Below are positions 45,674-55,558 of a DNA stretch of 64,000 bases, in pieces. This stretch comes from Alphaproteobacteria bacterium (lineage in GTDB: Bacteria > Pseudomonadota > Alphaproteobacteria > TMED109), in NCBI GenBank assembly GCA_022825235.1, contig JAJDYI010000066.1, positions 62,001 to 126,000 of the forward strand. The letters are read 5' to 3'. The notes beneath the pieces are model-generated. The model ran no database searches, was not told where the DNA came from, and was given only the letters and a program-made list of their open reading frames with translations. Positions within the stretch are counted from its first letter, which is position 1; each line of letters begins with the position of its first letter. A program made the position numbers and the translations under genes.

Positions 45674-45875
45674 CTCGAACCGGTTGTCATGCGATGCCGC
45701 CGACCGCAGGAAACGACTCACCGACAGCCAAAAGCCCGTGCGGCGCCAGGCGCACCGCCGCGATGGACGCTTCGATACCGGGACTTGACGTTGCAGCTCG
45801 TCGATCGAGGCCTGGACGCCTGAGCCGCAAGCGACAGGCCACGGCCCAGCGTCATCATCGGCAGAAGCCCTTTTT

Positions 45876-47075
45876 CTAGCCGCCTGCCTGGGCCTCGACC
45901 TGAGCCGCGCTCAGGCGACTCGAGTCGATCGGCAGACCGTAGAGCCGGGCAGCGTTCTCCCATAGCACTTTCCGCTGGACCCGTTCAGGCACCCCTGCCA
46001 TTTCGCGGGCGATGAACTCCTGACTGTCCGGCCACACCCCGTCCGGGTGCGGGAAGTCCGACCCCCACATCACGTTGTCCTCGCCGAGCACATCGATCAG
46101 GCGAAGTCCGATCGGATCACTCTGGTAGGTCGCATAGCATTGCCGGTGCCAGTAGTCCGACGGCTTCATCTGGAGCTCAAGATCTTGAAACTGGTCCTCC
46201 CACTCGAGGTCCATGTGTTCGAGCACGTACGGGATCCAGCCGATCCCGGCTTCCCCGATCACGAGTCTCAGGCCGGGATACCGCTCGAGCACCCCGCCGT
46301 AGATCGCTTCCATCAGCTTGTCCGCCATCTTCAGCTGGAATCCCGTAATGAAGGTGGCGAAGGCGGCCCGCCATTCCAGCCGTGTGAGGCCTTCGGGGTC
46401 GGGCTGCTTCCCGCCGATGGTGTGGATGTGGACGGGGAGCCCGCTCGCGCTGACGGCTTCCCAGAGCGGGTTCCAGTGATGGTGGTAGAGCGGCTTCATG
46501 TCGAGGGTGTTCGCGATCTCGAGACCGCGGACGGCACCGCGCTTCGTGACCTGCTCTACCTCGGCGACCGCCGCGTCGATGTCGTGGTTGGGAATGCACG
46601 CGATGCCCGCGAAACGCTCCGGACTCGCCGCACAGAAATCCGCGAGCCAGGCGTTGTAGATCCGCATCACCTCCGCCGCCGCCTCCGGATCGTTCAACCG
46701 GTTCGCGGCCCCCAGGATCCCGTAGAGGACCTCGCCCCGCACGCCGTCCAGGTCCTGGTCCCGCACCCGGAGCGCTGGATCCGTCAGGCGGCGAATTCCC
46801 TGCTCCCCGTCCCGGTAGAGACCCTGGGCGGCCATGCGGTCGGAACGGTGGATCTCGTCGGGCACGTACTCTCTGCCCGCCGACCCCATTCCATTCACGA
46901 GGCCAAAGTTGGCTCCGCCCCTGGACACCCACACAGGTCGTCTGCGCTCGTCCCGGTCCACGTACGGCATGCGGTCCCTGAGACGCTTCGGCGCCCGTTC
47001 GGTGAACAGGTCAGGCGGCAGCCAGATCAGGTCGATATGGCAATCCGCAGAGATCACTTTTCCCCGTACGTCCAT
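45876..47075 (-). CDS. Amidohydrolase-2 family protein (metal-dependent hydrolase/decarboxylase)
   Basis: A 399-residue TIM-barrel enzyme of the amidohydrolase-2 group (ACMSD-like). Metal-binding features: the N-terminal SADCHIDL, with Cys replacing the usual first His of HxH, the VHIHTIGG segment in the middle, and WGSDFPHPDGVWPD near the C-terminus providing the last Asp. The family includes decarboxylases and hydrolases of aromatic acids and imidazole or barbiturate rings; the substrate is unknown. It is complete, ending AAQVEAQAGG. Confidence 0.82.
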   Translation of the reverse strand: MDVRGKVISADCHIDLIWLPPDLFTERAPKRLRDRMPYVDRDERRRPVWVSRGGANFGLVNGMGSAGREYVPDEIHRSDRMAAQGLYRDGEQGIRRLTDPALRVRDQDLDGVRGEVLYGILGAANRLNDPEAAAEVMRIYNAWLADFCAASPERFAGIACIPNHDIDAAVAEVEQVTKRGAVRGLEIANTLDMKPLYHHHWNPLWEAVSASGLPVHIHTIGGKQPDPEGLTRLEWRAAFATFITGFQLKMADKLMEAIYGGVLERYPGLRLVIGEAGIGWIPYVLEHMDLEWEDQFQDLELQMKPSDYWHRQCYATYQSDPIGLRLIDVLGEDNVMWGSDFPHPDGVWPDSQEFIAREMAGVPERVQRKVLWENAARLYGLPIDSSRLSAAQVEAQAGG

Positions 47076-47275
47076 GTGGCTCCCATCCCAGCGTTGCCGT
47101 TCAAGCCGCAGCCGACTGACGCGCGTGGACGTGCCCGTCCCCAGCCCGCGCCGCTGGCCGACACGCGTTCCGCAATAACGCTCGGCCCCGTCGCGTTCCC
47201 GGGCGCCAACCTACGCCGCACCGCGCTGCGATGCTTTGGGCTTGCAGTCGCGATAATACGCCGGTGCGATTTCAG

Positions 47276-48202
47276 CTATTTGGCGCCGGCGGTGCGCCGG
47301 TAAGTGTAGATGCCGGCGAGAACAATCAGGCCCGCGCCGGCCAGGGTGTTGAGACCCGGAACCGTTCCGAACAGAAGGATCCCGTAACTGACCGCGAACA
47401 GGAGTTGTACATACGTCAGGGGCGCCAGCTTGCTCGCCTGAACCCGGGCAAACGCGAAACCCGCCAGGTACTGCCCGAGCGCCCCGAAACCACCGATCAC
47501 TGCCAGCATCCCCCAGCCGGCGGCATCCGGCGTTTGCCATTCGAACGGGACGGTCGTGCTGGTGACCACGACACCCGCCAGCGAGGAATACAGCAGACCC
47601 GTCTCGGGCGGATCGACCACCGAGACGAATCGGCTGGAGAGCATGTAGAACGCGAAGAGGAATGCGCCGGTGATCCCCGCCGCCACGCCGGTGAGCGTTC
47701 CCGGGGGCAGGGCGTTGCCATCCCCGGTCAACGTCGCGATGAGTGCAAGCGGCTGGACGACGATCAGGACGCCGATGAAGCCGACCAGCGCAGCGCACCA
47801 TTCCTGCCAGCCGACGCGCTCTCCCAGGGTCACGCCCGACAGCACCGTCATGATCAGGGGAGCGGTGAAGATGATCGCCGTCGCTTCCGCGATGGGCAAC
47901 CGCGCCAACGCGTGAAAGTAGAAGAACGTCATGCCGAACAGGAATATCGAGCGGACGATCTGGGCGCGTGGCCGATGGCTCCGGTGAAAGCGGGGCCCGC
48001 GTCCGAGCACGCGGAGAACGATCATCACCGCAACGATCAGGACGAAGTGAAAGGTGTAGCGGGCCCACACCACCTGCAGCACGGGAAACGTCTGGGAGAG
48101 CCACTTCCCGTACGCCTCCATGGTCGAGAACGAAAGGAGCATGCAGAAGAAGAACACGACCCCGACCTGCGCGCCGCCGGCCTTGCCGTTCTCGTTCAGC
48201 AC
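47276..48202 (-). CDS. DMT-superfamily (EamA) transporter
   Basis: Inner-membrane protein of 308 residues with about ten hydrophobic helices in two five-helix halves, the EamA layout. Blocks typical of the family are ATAIIFTAPLIMTVLSG near the end of the first half and ASKLAPLTYVQLLFAVSYG in the second, where the loop of helix four contains APL/P. Substrate unknown; relatives export or import amino acids and metabolites. Downstream of the amidohydrolase gene on the other strand order, with 200 bases between; no operon evident. Confidence 0.88.
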   Translation of the reverse strand: MLNENGKAGGAQVGVVFFFCMLLSFSTMEAYGKWLSQTFPVLQVVWARYTFHFVLIVAVMIVLRVLGRGPRFHRSHRPRAQIVRSIFLFGMTFFYFHALARLPIAEATAIIFTAPLIMTVLSGVTLGERVGWQEWCAALVGFIGVLIVVQPLALIATLTGDGNALPPGTLTGVAAGITGAFLFAFYMLSSRFVSVVDPPETGLLYSSLAGVVVTSTTVPFEWQTPDAAGWGMLAVIGGFGALGQYLAGFAFARVQASKLAPLTYVQLLFAVSYGILLFGTVPGLNTLAGAGLIVLAGIYTYRRTAGAK

Positions 48203-48407
48203 CGCAAGCGACCTCCCGTGCAGCGGGCCGGGTGATCACGCCCTGCGACCGCCGGGCCGCACAGTCCGGCGCCATCCGAACGTCCCGGCACCGCGGCCGC
48301 GCCACGCCCGGTTGCTCGCCGGCCAGCCCGCCCGCCCCGGGCATTTGGATCAGTGAGAACCACCGACGCCGGCAACCCGACAGCTGATCACCACGGGCCT
48401 GCTGCGT

Positions 48408-49295
48408 TCAGACCGGGTCGCCCCGGTACAGCGCCGCGACCGCGGTACCGTCGGCCTCGGCGTGGCCCCGCTGGACCATCAAGCGATGCAGCTCGGCCGC
48501 CGTTACGGCCATGGGCATGGCGGACGCGGTCGCGCGGGCGAGGTCGGATACCGTATCGAGGTCCTTGAGCATGGTGCGGATGTGCGACTCCACCGACTGG
48601 TCGCCTGACACCATCTTGGGAAAGAACTGCTGCAGCAGGAGCGAATCCGCCCGCCCGCCGGCCAAGGCATCGGGCAGCCGGGCGGCATCGATGCCGGCGC
48701 GTGAGGCCAGCGCCGCCGCCTCGGCAAGGACGGCGACCCCGCAACCCACGATCGCCTGGTTGATCAGCTTGGTGGTCTGCCCTGCGCCAATCGGTCCCAT
48801 CAGCGTAAACCGACGCGCCAGCACGCCCACGACCTCTTGCACCTGCTCGAAGTCCGCCTCACTTCCCCCCGCCATCACGGTGAGGTTCCCGGTCTCTGCA
48901 CCGACCACTCCGCCCGAAACGGGGGCATCCATCCAGTGCATGCCCGTCTCCCGCAACAGGCGCGACGCCATTTCCTCGCAAGCGTCCGGGCGGATGGAGG
49001 ACATGTCGACCAGCAGCTTGCCTTCCGCGCCCCCCGCCGCGATGCCCTCGCTCCCGAACACAACGGCCTCCACCGCTGCCGTATCCGAGAGGCAGGTAAA
49101 GACCACATCGGCCGAGCGCGTGACATCCGCCGCGGTTGGCTGCTGCACCGCACCACGGTCCACGAGTCCGCGTAGCTTGGCAGGATTGCGTCCCCAGATG
49201 ACCACGCGGTAACCCGCTTCGAGGAGGCGCATGGCCATCGGCGCCCCCATCAGCCCTAGACCGATGTATCCGAGGCTCGGCTTGTTCTGGCTCAT
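48408..49295 (-). CDS. NAD(P)-dependent beta-hydroxyacid dehydrogenase (3-hydroxyisobutyrate dehydrogenase family)
   Basis: Dehydrogenase of 295 residues. ATG 49295, preceded by AGGGGGAA, places the Rossmann motif GLGLMGAPMA (about 12-21) at the N-terminus. The substrate-binding block DAPVSGGVVGAETG and the catalytic lysine in GQTTKLINQAIVG are present, as in 3-hydroxyisobutyrate, tartronate semialdehyde and glyoxylate reductases. The exact substrate is unknown. It faces away from the CoA transferase gene. Confidence 0.92.
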   Translation of the reverse strand: MSQNKPSLGYIGLGLMGAPMAMRLLEAGYRVVIWGRNPAKLRGLVDRGAVQQPTAADVTRSADVVFTCLSDTAAVEAVVFGSEGIAAGGAEGKLLVDMSSIRPDACEEMASRLLRETGMHWMDAPVSGGVVGAETGNLTVMAGGSEADFEQVQEVVGVLARRFTLMGPIGAGQTTKLINQAIVGCGVAVLAEAAALASRAGIDAARLPDALAGGRADSLLLQQFFPKMVSGDQSVESHIRTMLKDLDTVSDLARATASAMPMAVTAAELHRLMVQRGHAEADGTAVAALYRGDPV

Positions 49296-49531
49296 GGCGT
49301 TCCCCCTCTCGTCCGATCGGACCATGATGCGCCCATGGCGGTGAGCGCCTTCCGGACGCCCGTTGCGTGGACCGGGCAAGCATAGGCTCGGGCCGCGGCC
49401 GGGCCGACCAGCCGCCTGCCCAGAGGTCAGGACGAGGCCGGATCTGTCACGTCTCGCGGATGGCCGTGTGCTCTGTAAACTCCGCCCCGGCCAGCCGAGC
49501 CAGACCATGGTCAGCCAGTTCCGGAGCGCCC

Positions 49532-50749
49532 GTGCAAGACACCCTCGACGGCATTCGAATCCTCGACTTCACCCAGGTCCTGGCCGGGCCGTTCTGCACC
49601 CAGCAGTTGGCGCTGCTCGGTGCCGACGTGGTCAAGGTGGAAAACCGCATCGGCGGTGACCAGGCGCGCCAGACCCTGCCGGCAACCGATCCGCACCTGG
49701 ACGCGCTTGGTTGCTCGCCGCTGTTTCTGGCCGTCAACACCGGCAAACGATCGCTCACCTTGGATCTGAAGCACAGCCGGGCCGGCGACGTCGTCCGCCG
49801 CCTGGCGGCTTCGGCGGACGTGCTCGTCGAGAATTTCAAGGCCGGGACCATGGATCGCATGGGATTCGGCTTCGGAGCGATGAGCGCGGTCAATCCGCGG
49901 CTGATCTACTGTTCAATCTCCGGTTACGGTCAGACGGGTCCCCGTTCGCCAGCCGCCGCGTACGACGCCGCGATCCAGGCGACGTCCGGAATGATGTCCG
50001 TCACCGGCACGCCGGAATCGGGGCCGGTCAAGACCGGTTACTGGCCGGTTGACATGGCCACCGCAACCCAGGCCTGCTTCGCGATCTCGGCCTCGCTCTA
50101 CCGCCGCGAACGCACGGGCGAGGGCGACTATCTTGACCTCTCCATGCTGGATACCGCCGCCGGGATCATGGCGCCGAACCTCGCGATCTATGCGACGAAC
50201 GGAACGGCCCCCAGTCCCTCAGGCAACCGTTCGCAGACCGGCAATCCGGTCGCGGACGTCTTCCCGGCCAGTGATGGACACGTCATGATCGCGGCTGCCA
50301 CCCAAAATCAATTCCTGTTGCTGGCGAAGCTGCTCGGGCGCGAGGACCTGACCGTCGACCCGCGCTTCGTCACCCTCTCCGACCGAATCGCGAACGCCGA
50401 GACGTTACACGCCCTGCTGGGCGACGCGTTCTCCCGCGAACGCGCAGCGGTCTGGGAAGAACGTCTGATGAACGCCGGCATTCCGGCCGCACGCGTGGCC
50501 ACGATCCCGCAGGTGTGGCAGGAGAACGCGCAACTGGCCCATCGTGGCACCTTCCGCTCGGTGCCCCGCCAGCGCGCCGTCGGGGAAGGTGACTGGCGGT
50601 ACGTGGATGTGGCCTTCCACGGTACGCGTGAGGTCGACCGGACCCCTCACCCGGCCCCCCTCCTCGGCGAGCACACGGACGAGATCCTGGCCGAATTCGA
50701 GTTCTCTCCAACCGAGATCGCCGAGCTTCGATCGCTGCAGGTCATCTAG
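49532..50749 (+). CDS. CaiB/BaiF (family III) CoA transferase
   Basis: CoA transferase of 405 residues. GTG 49532 is chosen because GGAG sits six bases upstream and the conserved start DGIRILDFTQVLAGPF follows. The catalytic Asp is expected in YWPVDMATATQAC (about residue 169); other blocks are ALLGADVVKVE, NTGKRSLTLDLK and FKAGTMDRMG. Family enzymes move CoA between a dicarboxylic acyl-CoA and a carboxylic acid. Earlier in-frame codons to 49367 give a non-conserved Arg/Ser-rich extension and are not used. Confidence 0.92.
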   Translation: MQDTLDGIRILDFTQVLAGPFCTQQLALLGADVVKVENRIGGDQARQTLPATDPHLDALGCSPLFLAVNTGKRSLTLDLKHSRAGDVVRRLAASADVLVENFKAGTMDRMGFGFGAMSAVNPRLIYCSISGYGQTGPRSPAAAYDAAIQATSGMMSVTGTPESGPVKTGYWPVDMATATQACFAISASLYRRERTGEGDYLDLSMLDTAAGIMAPNLAIYATNGTAPSPSGNRSQTGNPVADVFPASDGHVMIAAATQNQFLLLAKLLGREDLTVDPRFVTLSDRIANAETLHALLGDAFSRERAAVWEERLMNAGIPAARVATIPQVWQENAQLAHRGTFRSVPRQRAVGEGDWRYVDVAFHGTREVDRTPHPAPLLGEHTDEILAEFEFSPTEIAELRSLQVI

Positions 50750-50913
50750 TCTGCCGGGGCGCCTGACCCGGGTGGCCCGGAGGCCAGTGGGCTGCGAAAC
50801 CGCGCCACCGTCCTTTCCTGGTTCAGCGTGGGGTCCGGCACCGCCGGACGGCATTTGGGTACGCGTCGAATCACCTTTACACTGCGCGTCGCCACCGGGT
50901 ACTGGAGAATCCG

Positions 50914-51687
50914 ATGCGTTCAACGATGTTGTTTGCCGTCGCCGCGCTGCTGATCACGGCTGCCAACGCGCGCGAGGTGGATCCCGCCGGGTCCGAGCTG
51001 TGGGAAGACCTGAGCGGTGCCTACCTCGGCGAGAATGCCGAAGTTAGGTTCGACGATTCCATCCGCCTCATGATGGCTGACCGCGTCGAGAGCGCCCATG
51101 AGGTCCCGATCATGGTCAAGGTGCCGCACGAGCTGCGGGACATGCAGGAACTCGTGCTGCTGGTGGACCGCAACCCGATCCAGCAGGTCGCCCGGATCAC
51201 ACCGCACCGCCGGATCGAATCCGTCGGCATGAACATCCGGCTGGAAGAGTCTACCCCCGTGCGCGCCGCCATCCTCGATCAATCGGGAATCTGGCACGTC
51301 GCCACGAAATCCGTGCTGGTCATGAGTGCGGGCGGATGCTCCTCGCCGCCGCCCGACGGGGCCGTGATTGCGGCGGTGGGCGACGTCAAGATCAAGCAGT
51401 TCGAGCGGCACGGCGGCGCCAGCCGGCTCAAGGTCCGGATCCATCATCCCATGGACACCGGGTTCGTCGTCCTGGACGACGGTGACGTGGTCCCGCCGTA
51501 CTACGTCGAGACGGTCCGGATCGAGGATGCGCAGGGCGTGATCGCCGACATGCTGACCTGGGCCGCCATGTCGCGGGACCCGACCATCACCATTGATCTT
51601 CCCACCGAGGGCCAGTCGGTACGCGTGTCGGGCAACGACTCGCAGGGTCTGTCATTCGAAGGTTCCGAGAACGCCCCTGTCATGTAG
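50914..51687 (+). CDS. Quinoprotein-dehydrogenase-associated SoxYZ-like carrier protein
   Basis: Periplasmic protein of 257 residues: signal peptide (MRSTMLFAVAALLITAANA), an N-terminal SoxY-like domain whose cysteine arm reads SAGGCSSPP (Cys142), then a SoxZ-like domain beginning RLKVRIHHPMDTGF. This is a SoxY-SoxZ fusion of the type found next to PQQ-dependent alcohol dehydrogenases and their metallo-hydrolase, the quinoprotein relay. GGAG precedes ATG 50914. A carrier of a sulfur or other adduct on the cysteine is inferred by analogy to SoxYZ. The partner follows immediately. Confidence 0.85.
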   Translation: MRSTMLFAVAALLITAANAREVDPAGSELWEDLSGAYLGENAEVRFDDSIRLMMADRVESAHEVPIMVKVPHELRDMQELVLLVDRNPIQQVARITPHRRIESVGMNIRLEESTPVRAAILDQSGIWHVATKSVLVMSAGGCSSPPPDGAVIAAVGDVKIKQFERHGGASRLKVRIHHPMDTGFVVLDDGDVVPPYYVETVRIEDAQGVIADMLTWAAMSRDPTITIDLPTEGQSVRVSGNDSQGLSFEGSENAPVM

Positions 51688-52672
51688 CCGACGTGCAGCC
51701 GGACTTGCTCCGGCTGCTGCGTGTCTCGCCGTCCTCACCACGCTTGCGTGGGAGGCGTCGGGCGCGTCCTACGAACTGGAGCCCCAGCTGCTCGCACCGG
51801 GCGTCTACCTGTTTCCCGGCTCCCAGGACGGTCTCACTCCGGAGAACGGCGCCAACATTGCGAACGCGGGCTTCATCGTGGGTTCCCGCGAGGTGCTGGC
51901 CATCGAGGCCGGCCCCACCCATCGGTACGGCCAGGAGATGCTCGTCGCCATCCGGTCCGTGACGGACCTGCCCGTCCGGTACGCCGTGATCACGCATCGT
52001 CATCCGGACCACTCCTTCGGGCTCGGCGCCCTCGTCGATGCCGGAGTCGAGGTACTCATGCATCCTGCCGAGGCGGCAGGCCTCGCCCGCGAAGGTCCGG
52101 CGCTTCTCGATCTCATGACCGTGCTCGTGGGCGCGGAATGGACCGAGGGGACATCCACCGAAGCCCCGTCGAGCATGGTGGAGGAAGACCGCCTGGTGGA
52201 CCTCGGGAAACGCCCGGTGGACATTCTCGTGTTCGAAGGGGGGCACACGAAGGGCGACCTCGTCGTCCATGACCGGACGTCGGGCGTCACGTTCTTCGGG
52301 GACCTGCTGTTCGTCGAACGGGCGGCCACAGTGCCGCATGCGGACATCGGCATCTGGCTTACTCACCTTGACCGGCTGGAGGCACTGCCCTGGACGAAAG
52401 GCGTGCCGGGTCACGGTCCGGTCCTCGAAGATCCTGCATCGTTTGCGGACACGCGGGACTGGATTCGGTTTTTGCACCGGCGCGTCGCCGACGCCGTCCT
52501 CACCGGCGAAAGTCCGGCAGAAATCCTGGATCCCGGTGTTCCGGCGCCATACGCCGGCCTGGTCGAAGCAGGTCCTACGTTCAGCCGAGCCGTGCTCCAG
52601 CTCTATCGGCGCTATGAGGCCATGGACCCTGCGGCACTCGATGCCCTGGTGGAACAGCCGCCTCCGGACTGA
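51677..52672 (+). CDS. Metallo-beta-lactamase-fold hydrolase, quinoprotein relay type
   Basis: Zinc hydrolase of 331 residues in the metallo-beta-lactamase fold: HRHPDHSFG zinc motif, the later GGHTKGD and GDLLF, and a PGHGPVLED loop. The N-terminus is a signal peptide (GLAPAAACLAVLTTLAWEASG) whose first residues lie upstream of any ATG, GTG or late TTG; TTG 51593 would overlap the previous gene by 95 bases, while CTG 51677 gives an N-terminus SCSRRAAGLAP right before the hydrophobic stretch. The start is therefore uncertain. Together with the SoxYZ-like protein it matches the two-gene quinoprotein relay module. The order is carrier then hydrolase. Confidence 0.82.
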   Translation: MSCSRRAAGLAPAAACLAVLTTLAWEASGASYELEPQLLAPGVYLFPGSQDGLTPENGANIANAGFIVGSREVLAIEAGPTHRYGQEMLVAIRSVTDLPVRYAVITHRHPDHSFGLGALVDAGVEVLMHPAEAAGLAREGPALLDLMTVLVGAEWTEGTSTEAPSSMVEEDRLVDLGKRPVDILVFEGGHTKGDLVVHDRTSGVTFFGDLLFVERAATVPHADIGIWLTHLDRLEALPWTKGVPGHGPVLEDPASFADTRDWIRFLHRRVADAVLTGESPAEILDPGVPAPYAGLVEAGPTFSRAVLQLYRRYEAMDPAALDALVEQPPPD

Positions 52673-52846
52673 CCTGAACGTGCCGCAGGGCTCGGCAATG
52701 AAAGGGGGCGCCGGCTGGCGCGGCAGCGCCGCGGCTCGGGACGGCGCGAGCGCCCCTGTCGGGTTCCGCCTTTCCCCGCCGGCCTGACCGGCCCGGATGC
52801 GGGAACACGCGACCGTCCACTGCTGGCAGGAGTATTGCTGGGCGAA

Positions 52847-52922
<76 letters not shown>

Positions 52923-53115
52923 GCCGGCGGCATTGTCTGGCATGTGACCGGGAAGGTGTCAAATCCTGGGTCGCCGACGGGATGCGGCGCCGCCCGCACC
53001 AGCGGGCGTACACGGCCTATGAACACCCGCCAGCGTGCTATATCCACCTTCCAGCGCCGCATCCAACGATCCCCGGCCCGTAACCCTCGCCTTGTGTCCA
53101 GTCTCGGAGTCCCGC

Positions 53116-54324
53116 ATGTCGGACGTGAACAAGATCGTGCTCGCCTATTCGGGCGGCCTCGACACCTCGGTGATCCTGCGCTGGTTGCAGGAGACCTACC
53201 AGTGCGAAGTGGTCGCCTTCTCGGCGGACCTCGGTTACGAGAGCGTGGAGCGGGCCCGCACCAAGGCAGAGCAGATGGGGGTCCGCGACATCCGCATCGA
53301 GGACCTGCGCGAGACCTTTGTCCGCGATTACGTGTTCCCGATGTTCCGCGCCAACGCGCTGTACGAAGGGACCTACCTGCTCGGAACGTCGATCGCCCGA
53401 CCGCTGATCGCCCGCCGGCAGGTCGAGATCGCCCGCGAAGCCGGGGCGGACGCGGTCGCGCATGGCGCGACCGGCAAGGGCAACGACCAGGTCCGGTTCG
53501 AGCTCAGCTACTACGCGCTCAATCCGGATATCCGCGTTATCGCTCCCTGGCGGACCTGGGACCTGCAGTCACGAACCGACCTGCTCGCGTACGCGGAAGC
53601 GCACCAAATCCCCATCGACAACGCGAGCGCCGGCGAGCCTCCCTATTCCACCGATTCCAACCTGTTGCACACCTCCTACGAGGGCAAGGCGCTCGAGGAC
53701 CCGTGGCGCGAGCCCGACGAGGCGATGTTTCAGCGGACGGTTGCACCGGAAGCGGCGCCTGATGCTCCACACTATGTGGATATCGACTTCGAGGAAGGCG
53801 ATCCGGTCGCGGTCGACGGGACGCGCCTTTCCCCCGCCCGACTCCTCGAACGGCTCAACGAACTGGGAGGGGCGCACGGGGTCGGCAGACTTGACCTGGT
53901 GGAGAACCGGTTCGTCGGCATGAAATCCAGGGGCGTCTACGAAACGCCCGGCGGCACGCTGCTCCAGACCGCCCACCGGGCCGTCGAGTCGCTGACCATG
54001 GACGGACCGGCCATGCGCACCCGCGACGAGGTCATGCCGCGCTATGCATCGCTCGTCTACAACGGTTTCTGGTTCGCGCCCGAGCGGGAGATGCTGCAGG
54101 CCCTGATCGACGAGGCGCAGCGCCACGTCACCGGCACCGCCCGTCTCAAGCTCTACCGCGGGTCCGCCCGGGTCGTGGGGCGCCGGTCACCGAGAAGCCT
54201 CTACAGCGAGAGCATCGCGACGTTCGAGGCCGACTCGGTGTACGACCAGAAGGATGCCGAGGGTTTCATCCGCCTGAACGCGCTCCGCCTCCGGCAGCGA
54301 CGACGCGCCCAGGGCGATCACTAG
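53116..54324 (+). CDS. argG: Argininosuccinate synthase
   Basis: Joins citrulline and aspartate in arginine synthesis. 402 residues, normal length. ATP-binding P-loop-like [12 protein letters not shown] (10-21), [15 protein letters not shown], and the segments for citrulline and aspartate binding ([20 protein letters not shown]) are intact. ATG 53116 gives [15 protein letters not shown] tRNA-Ala gene lies upstream on the other strand. Arginine provides the ornithine used by the decarboxylase downstream in the window. Confidence 0.97.
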   Translation: MSDVNKIVLAYSGGLDTSVILRWLQETYQCEVVAFSADLGYESVERARTKAEQMGVRDIRIEDLRETFVRDYVFPMFRANALYEGTYLLGTSIARPLIARRQVEIAREAGADAVAHGATGKGNDQVRFELSYYALNPDIRVIAPWRTWDLQSRTDLLAYAEAHQIPIDNASAGEPPYSTDSNLLHTSYEGKALEDPWREPDEAMFQRTVAPEAAPDAPHYVDIDFEEGDPVAVDGTRLSPARLLERLNELGGAHGVGRLDLVENRFVGMKSRGVYETPGGTLLQTAHRAVESLTMDGPAMRTRDEVMPRYASLVYNGFWFAPEREMLQALIDEAQRHVTGTARLKLYRGSARVVGRRSPRSLYSESIATFEADSVYDQKDAEGFIRLNALRLRQRRRAQGDH

Positions 54325-54602
54325 CCCAGTGTAAGTTCCACGAGCAGGCTGCGAAGAAACCAGACCGCCAGAATGAGGACGACCGGTGAGATATCGATGG
54401 TGCCGGTATCAGGCAGTATCCGTCGAATCGGGCGCAGCATCGGTTCGGTCAGGCGCCCAAGGGTCTGGTGCACACTGAAGACGAACCGGTTCCGGAAATT
54501 GATCACGTCGAACGCGATCAGCCAGCTCAGCACCGCCTGGATCACCACGATCCAGATGACCAGGTTCAGAATCTTGTCGATCAGCAAGATAAGGCTGTTC
54601 AT
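54321..54602 (-). CDS. YggT-family membrane protein
   Basis: A 93-residue protein with two hydrophobic segments ([20 protein letters not shown] and [20 protein letters not shown]) and the family pattern [10 protein letters not shown] and [14 protein letters not shown] between them. YggT proteins are small inner-membrane proteins linked to cell division and potassium/osmotic effects; the function here is unknown. The stop overlaps the argG stop by four bases on the opposite strand. Confidence 0.93.
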   Translation of the reverse strand: MNSLILLIDKILNLVIWIVVIQAVLSWLIAFDVINFRNRFVFSVHQTLGRLTEPMLRPIRRILPDTGTIDISPVVLILAVWFLRSLLVELTLG

Positions 54603-54701
54603 GAGAGCCCCTGCGCAGCCCGTGACACCAACGGGCCGTCAGTATATCGGCGGCACCTCGACCAGGCGCCCGGGCGTCCGCGGTCGCGGGACGGCAGGCC
54701 C

Positions 54702-55553
54702 ATGACAAGCGAATTCGCCGAGACCCTGCACGCGGGCTATACCCAGACCTTCGCAGTCACCCGGGTGCTGGCCGACGAACGCAGCGACTTCCAGCACATT
54801 CAGCTGTTCGAGAACCCCGCCTTCGGACGGGTGCTGGCGCTTGACGGCATCGTCCAGATCACCGAACGCGACGAGCACACGTACTCGGAAATGATGGCGC
54901 ATCCACCCATCTACGAGCACGGCCGGGTCGAGCGCGTGATGATCGCCGGCGGCGGTGATGGCGCCGTGGCGGAGGAGGTCCTCAAGCATCCGTCCGTCCG
55001 GTCCGTGGACCTGGTGGACATCGATCGGCGGGTGGTGGAACTCGCGCGCGAGTTCCTTGGGTCCGTGCACGGAGACGCGTTCTCGGATTCGCGCCTCCGG
55101 GTGCACTTCGACGATGCGGCACGGTTTCTCGAGACGCGCCAGAACATCTACGACCTGATCATTGCCGACCGCCCCGACCCCGTAGGCGCGGCGGCAAGCC
55201 TCTTCACGGAGGCGTTCTACCGGACGGTGGCCGCGGCACTTCGCGGTGCCGGCATCGCCGTCTTTCAGAGTGGCGTGCCCTTTTTTCAGGAGGACGAACT
55301 CCGGGAAGTCTGCCGCAGTATGCGCTCGGTCTGGGCGGGCGTATCGACGTACCTCGCCGTCACCCCCACCTATACCGGGGGCCTCATGGCGATCACGCGG
55401 GGCTGCCGGGAACCGTTGAGCGAAACCGCACTGGATGTCGCGGTCAAACGGTGCCGACGCGATCCTCCCTCGACCCGAACCTACACGCCCGATGTGCACC
55501 GGGCCGCTTATGCGCTGCCAGCCTGGATGCGCGCGATCACCGACGTGTCGTAG
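54702..55553 (+). CDS. speE: Spermidine synthase
   Basis: Aminopropyltransferase of 283 residues. It has DGIVQITERDEHTYSEMM, the SAM-derivative-binding IAGGGDGAVAEEVL, and IIADRPDPVGAAASLF carrying the catalytic Asp of the D-x-x-D-P motif. YTGGLMAITRG is in the C-terminal part. The enzyme makes spermidine from putrescine and decarboxylated SAM. ATG 54702 gives MTSEFAETLHAGYTQ. It converges with an ornithine-decarboxylase-like gene whose stop lies five bases from its own. Confidence 0.93.
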   Translation: MTSEFAETLHAGYTQTFAVTRVLADERSDFQHIQLFENPAFGRVLALDGIVQITERDEHTYSEMMAHPPIYEHGRVERVMIAGGGDGAVAEEVLKHPSVRSVDLVDIDRRVVELAREFLGSVHGDAFSDSRLRVHFDDAARFLETRQNIYDLIIADRPDPVGAAASLFTEAFYRTVAAALRGAGIAVFQSGVPFFQEDELREVCRSMRSVWAGVSTYLAVTPTYTGGLMAITRGCREPLSETALDVAVKRCRRDPPSTRTYTPDVHRAAYALPAWMRAITDVS

Positions 55554-55558
55554 CCCGC

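Larger units (their letters stand above)
45392..45875. other. Gap between dxs and the amidohydrolase gene
   Basis: About 480 bases with the Fur-like palindrome near its start, a small open frame, and a perfect 13-bp inverted repeat (CCAGGGAACCCGT at 45549-45561 and its complement at 45602-45614, 40-base spacer). No RNA gene is recognised. Confidence 0.5.
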
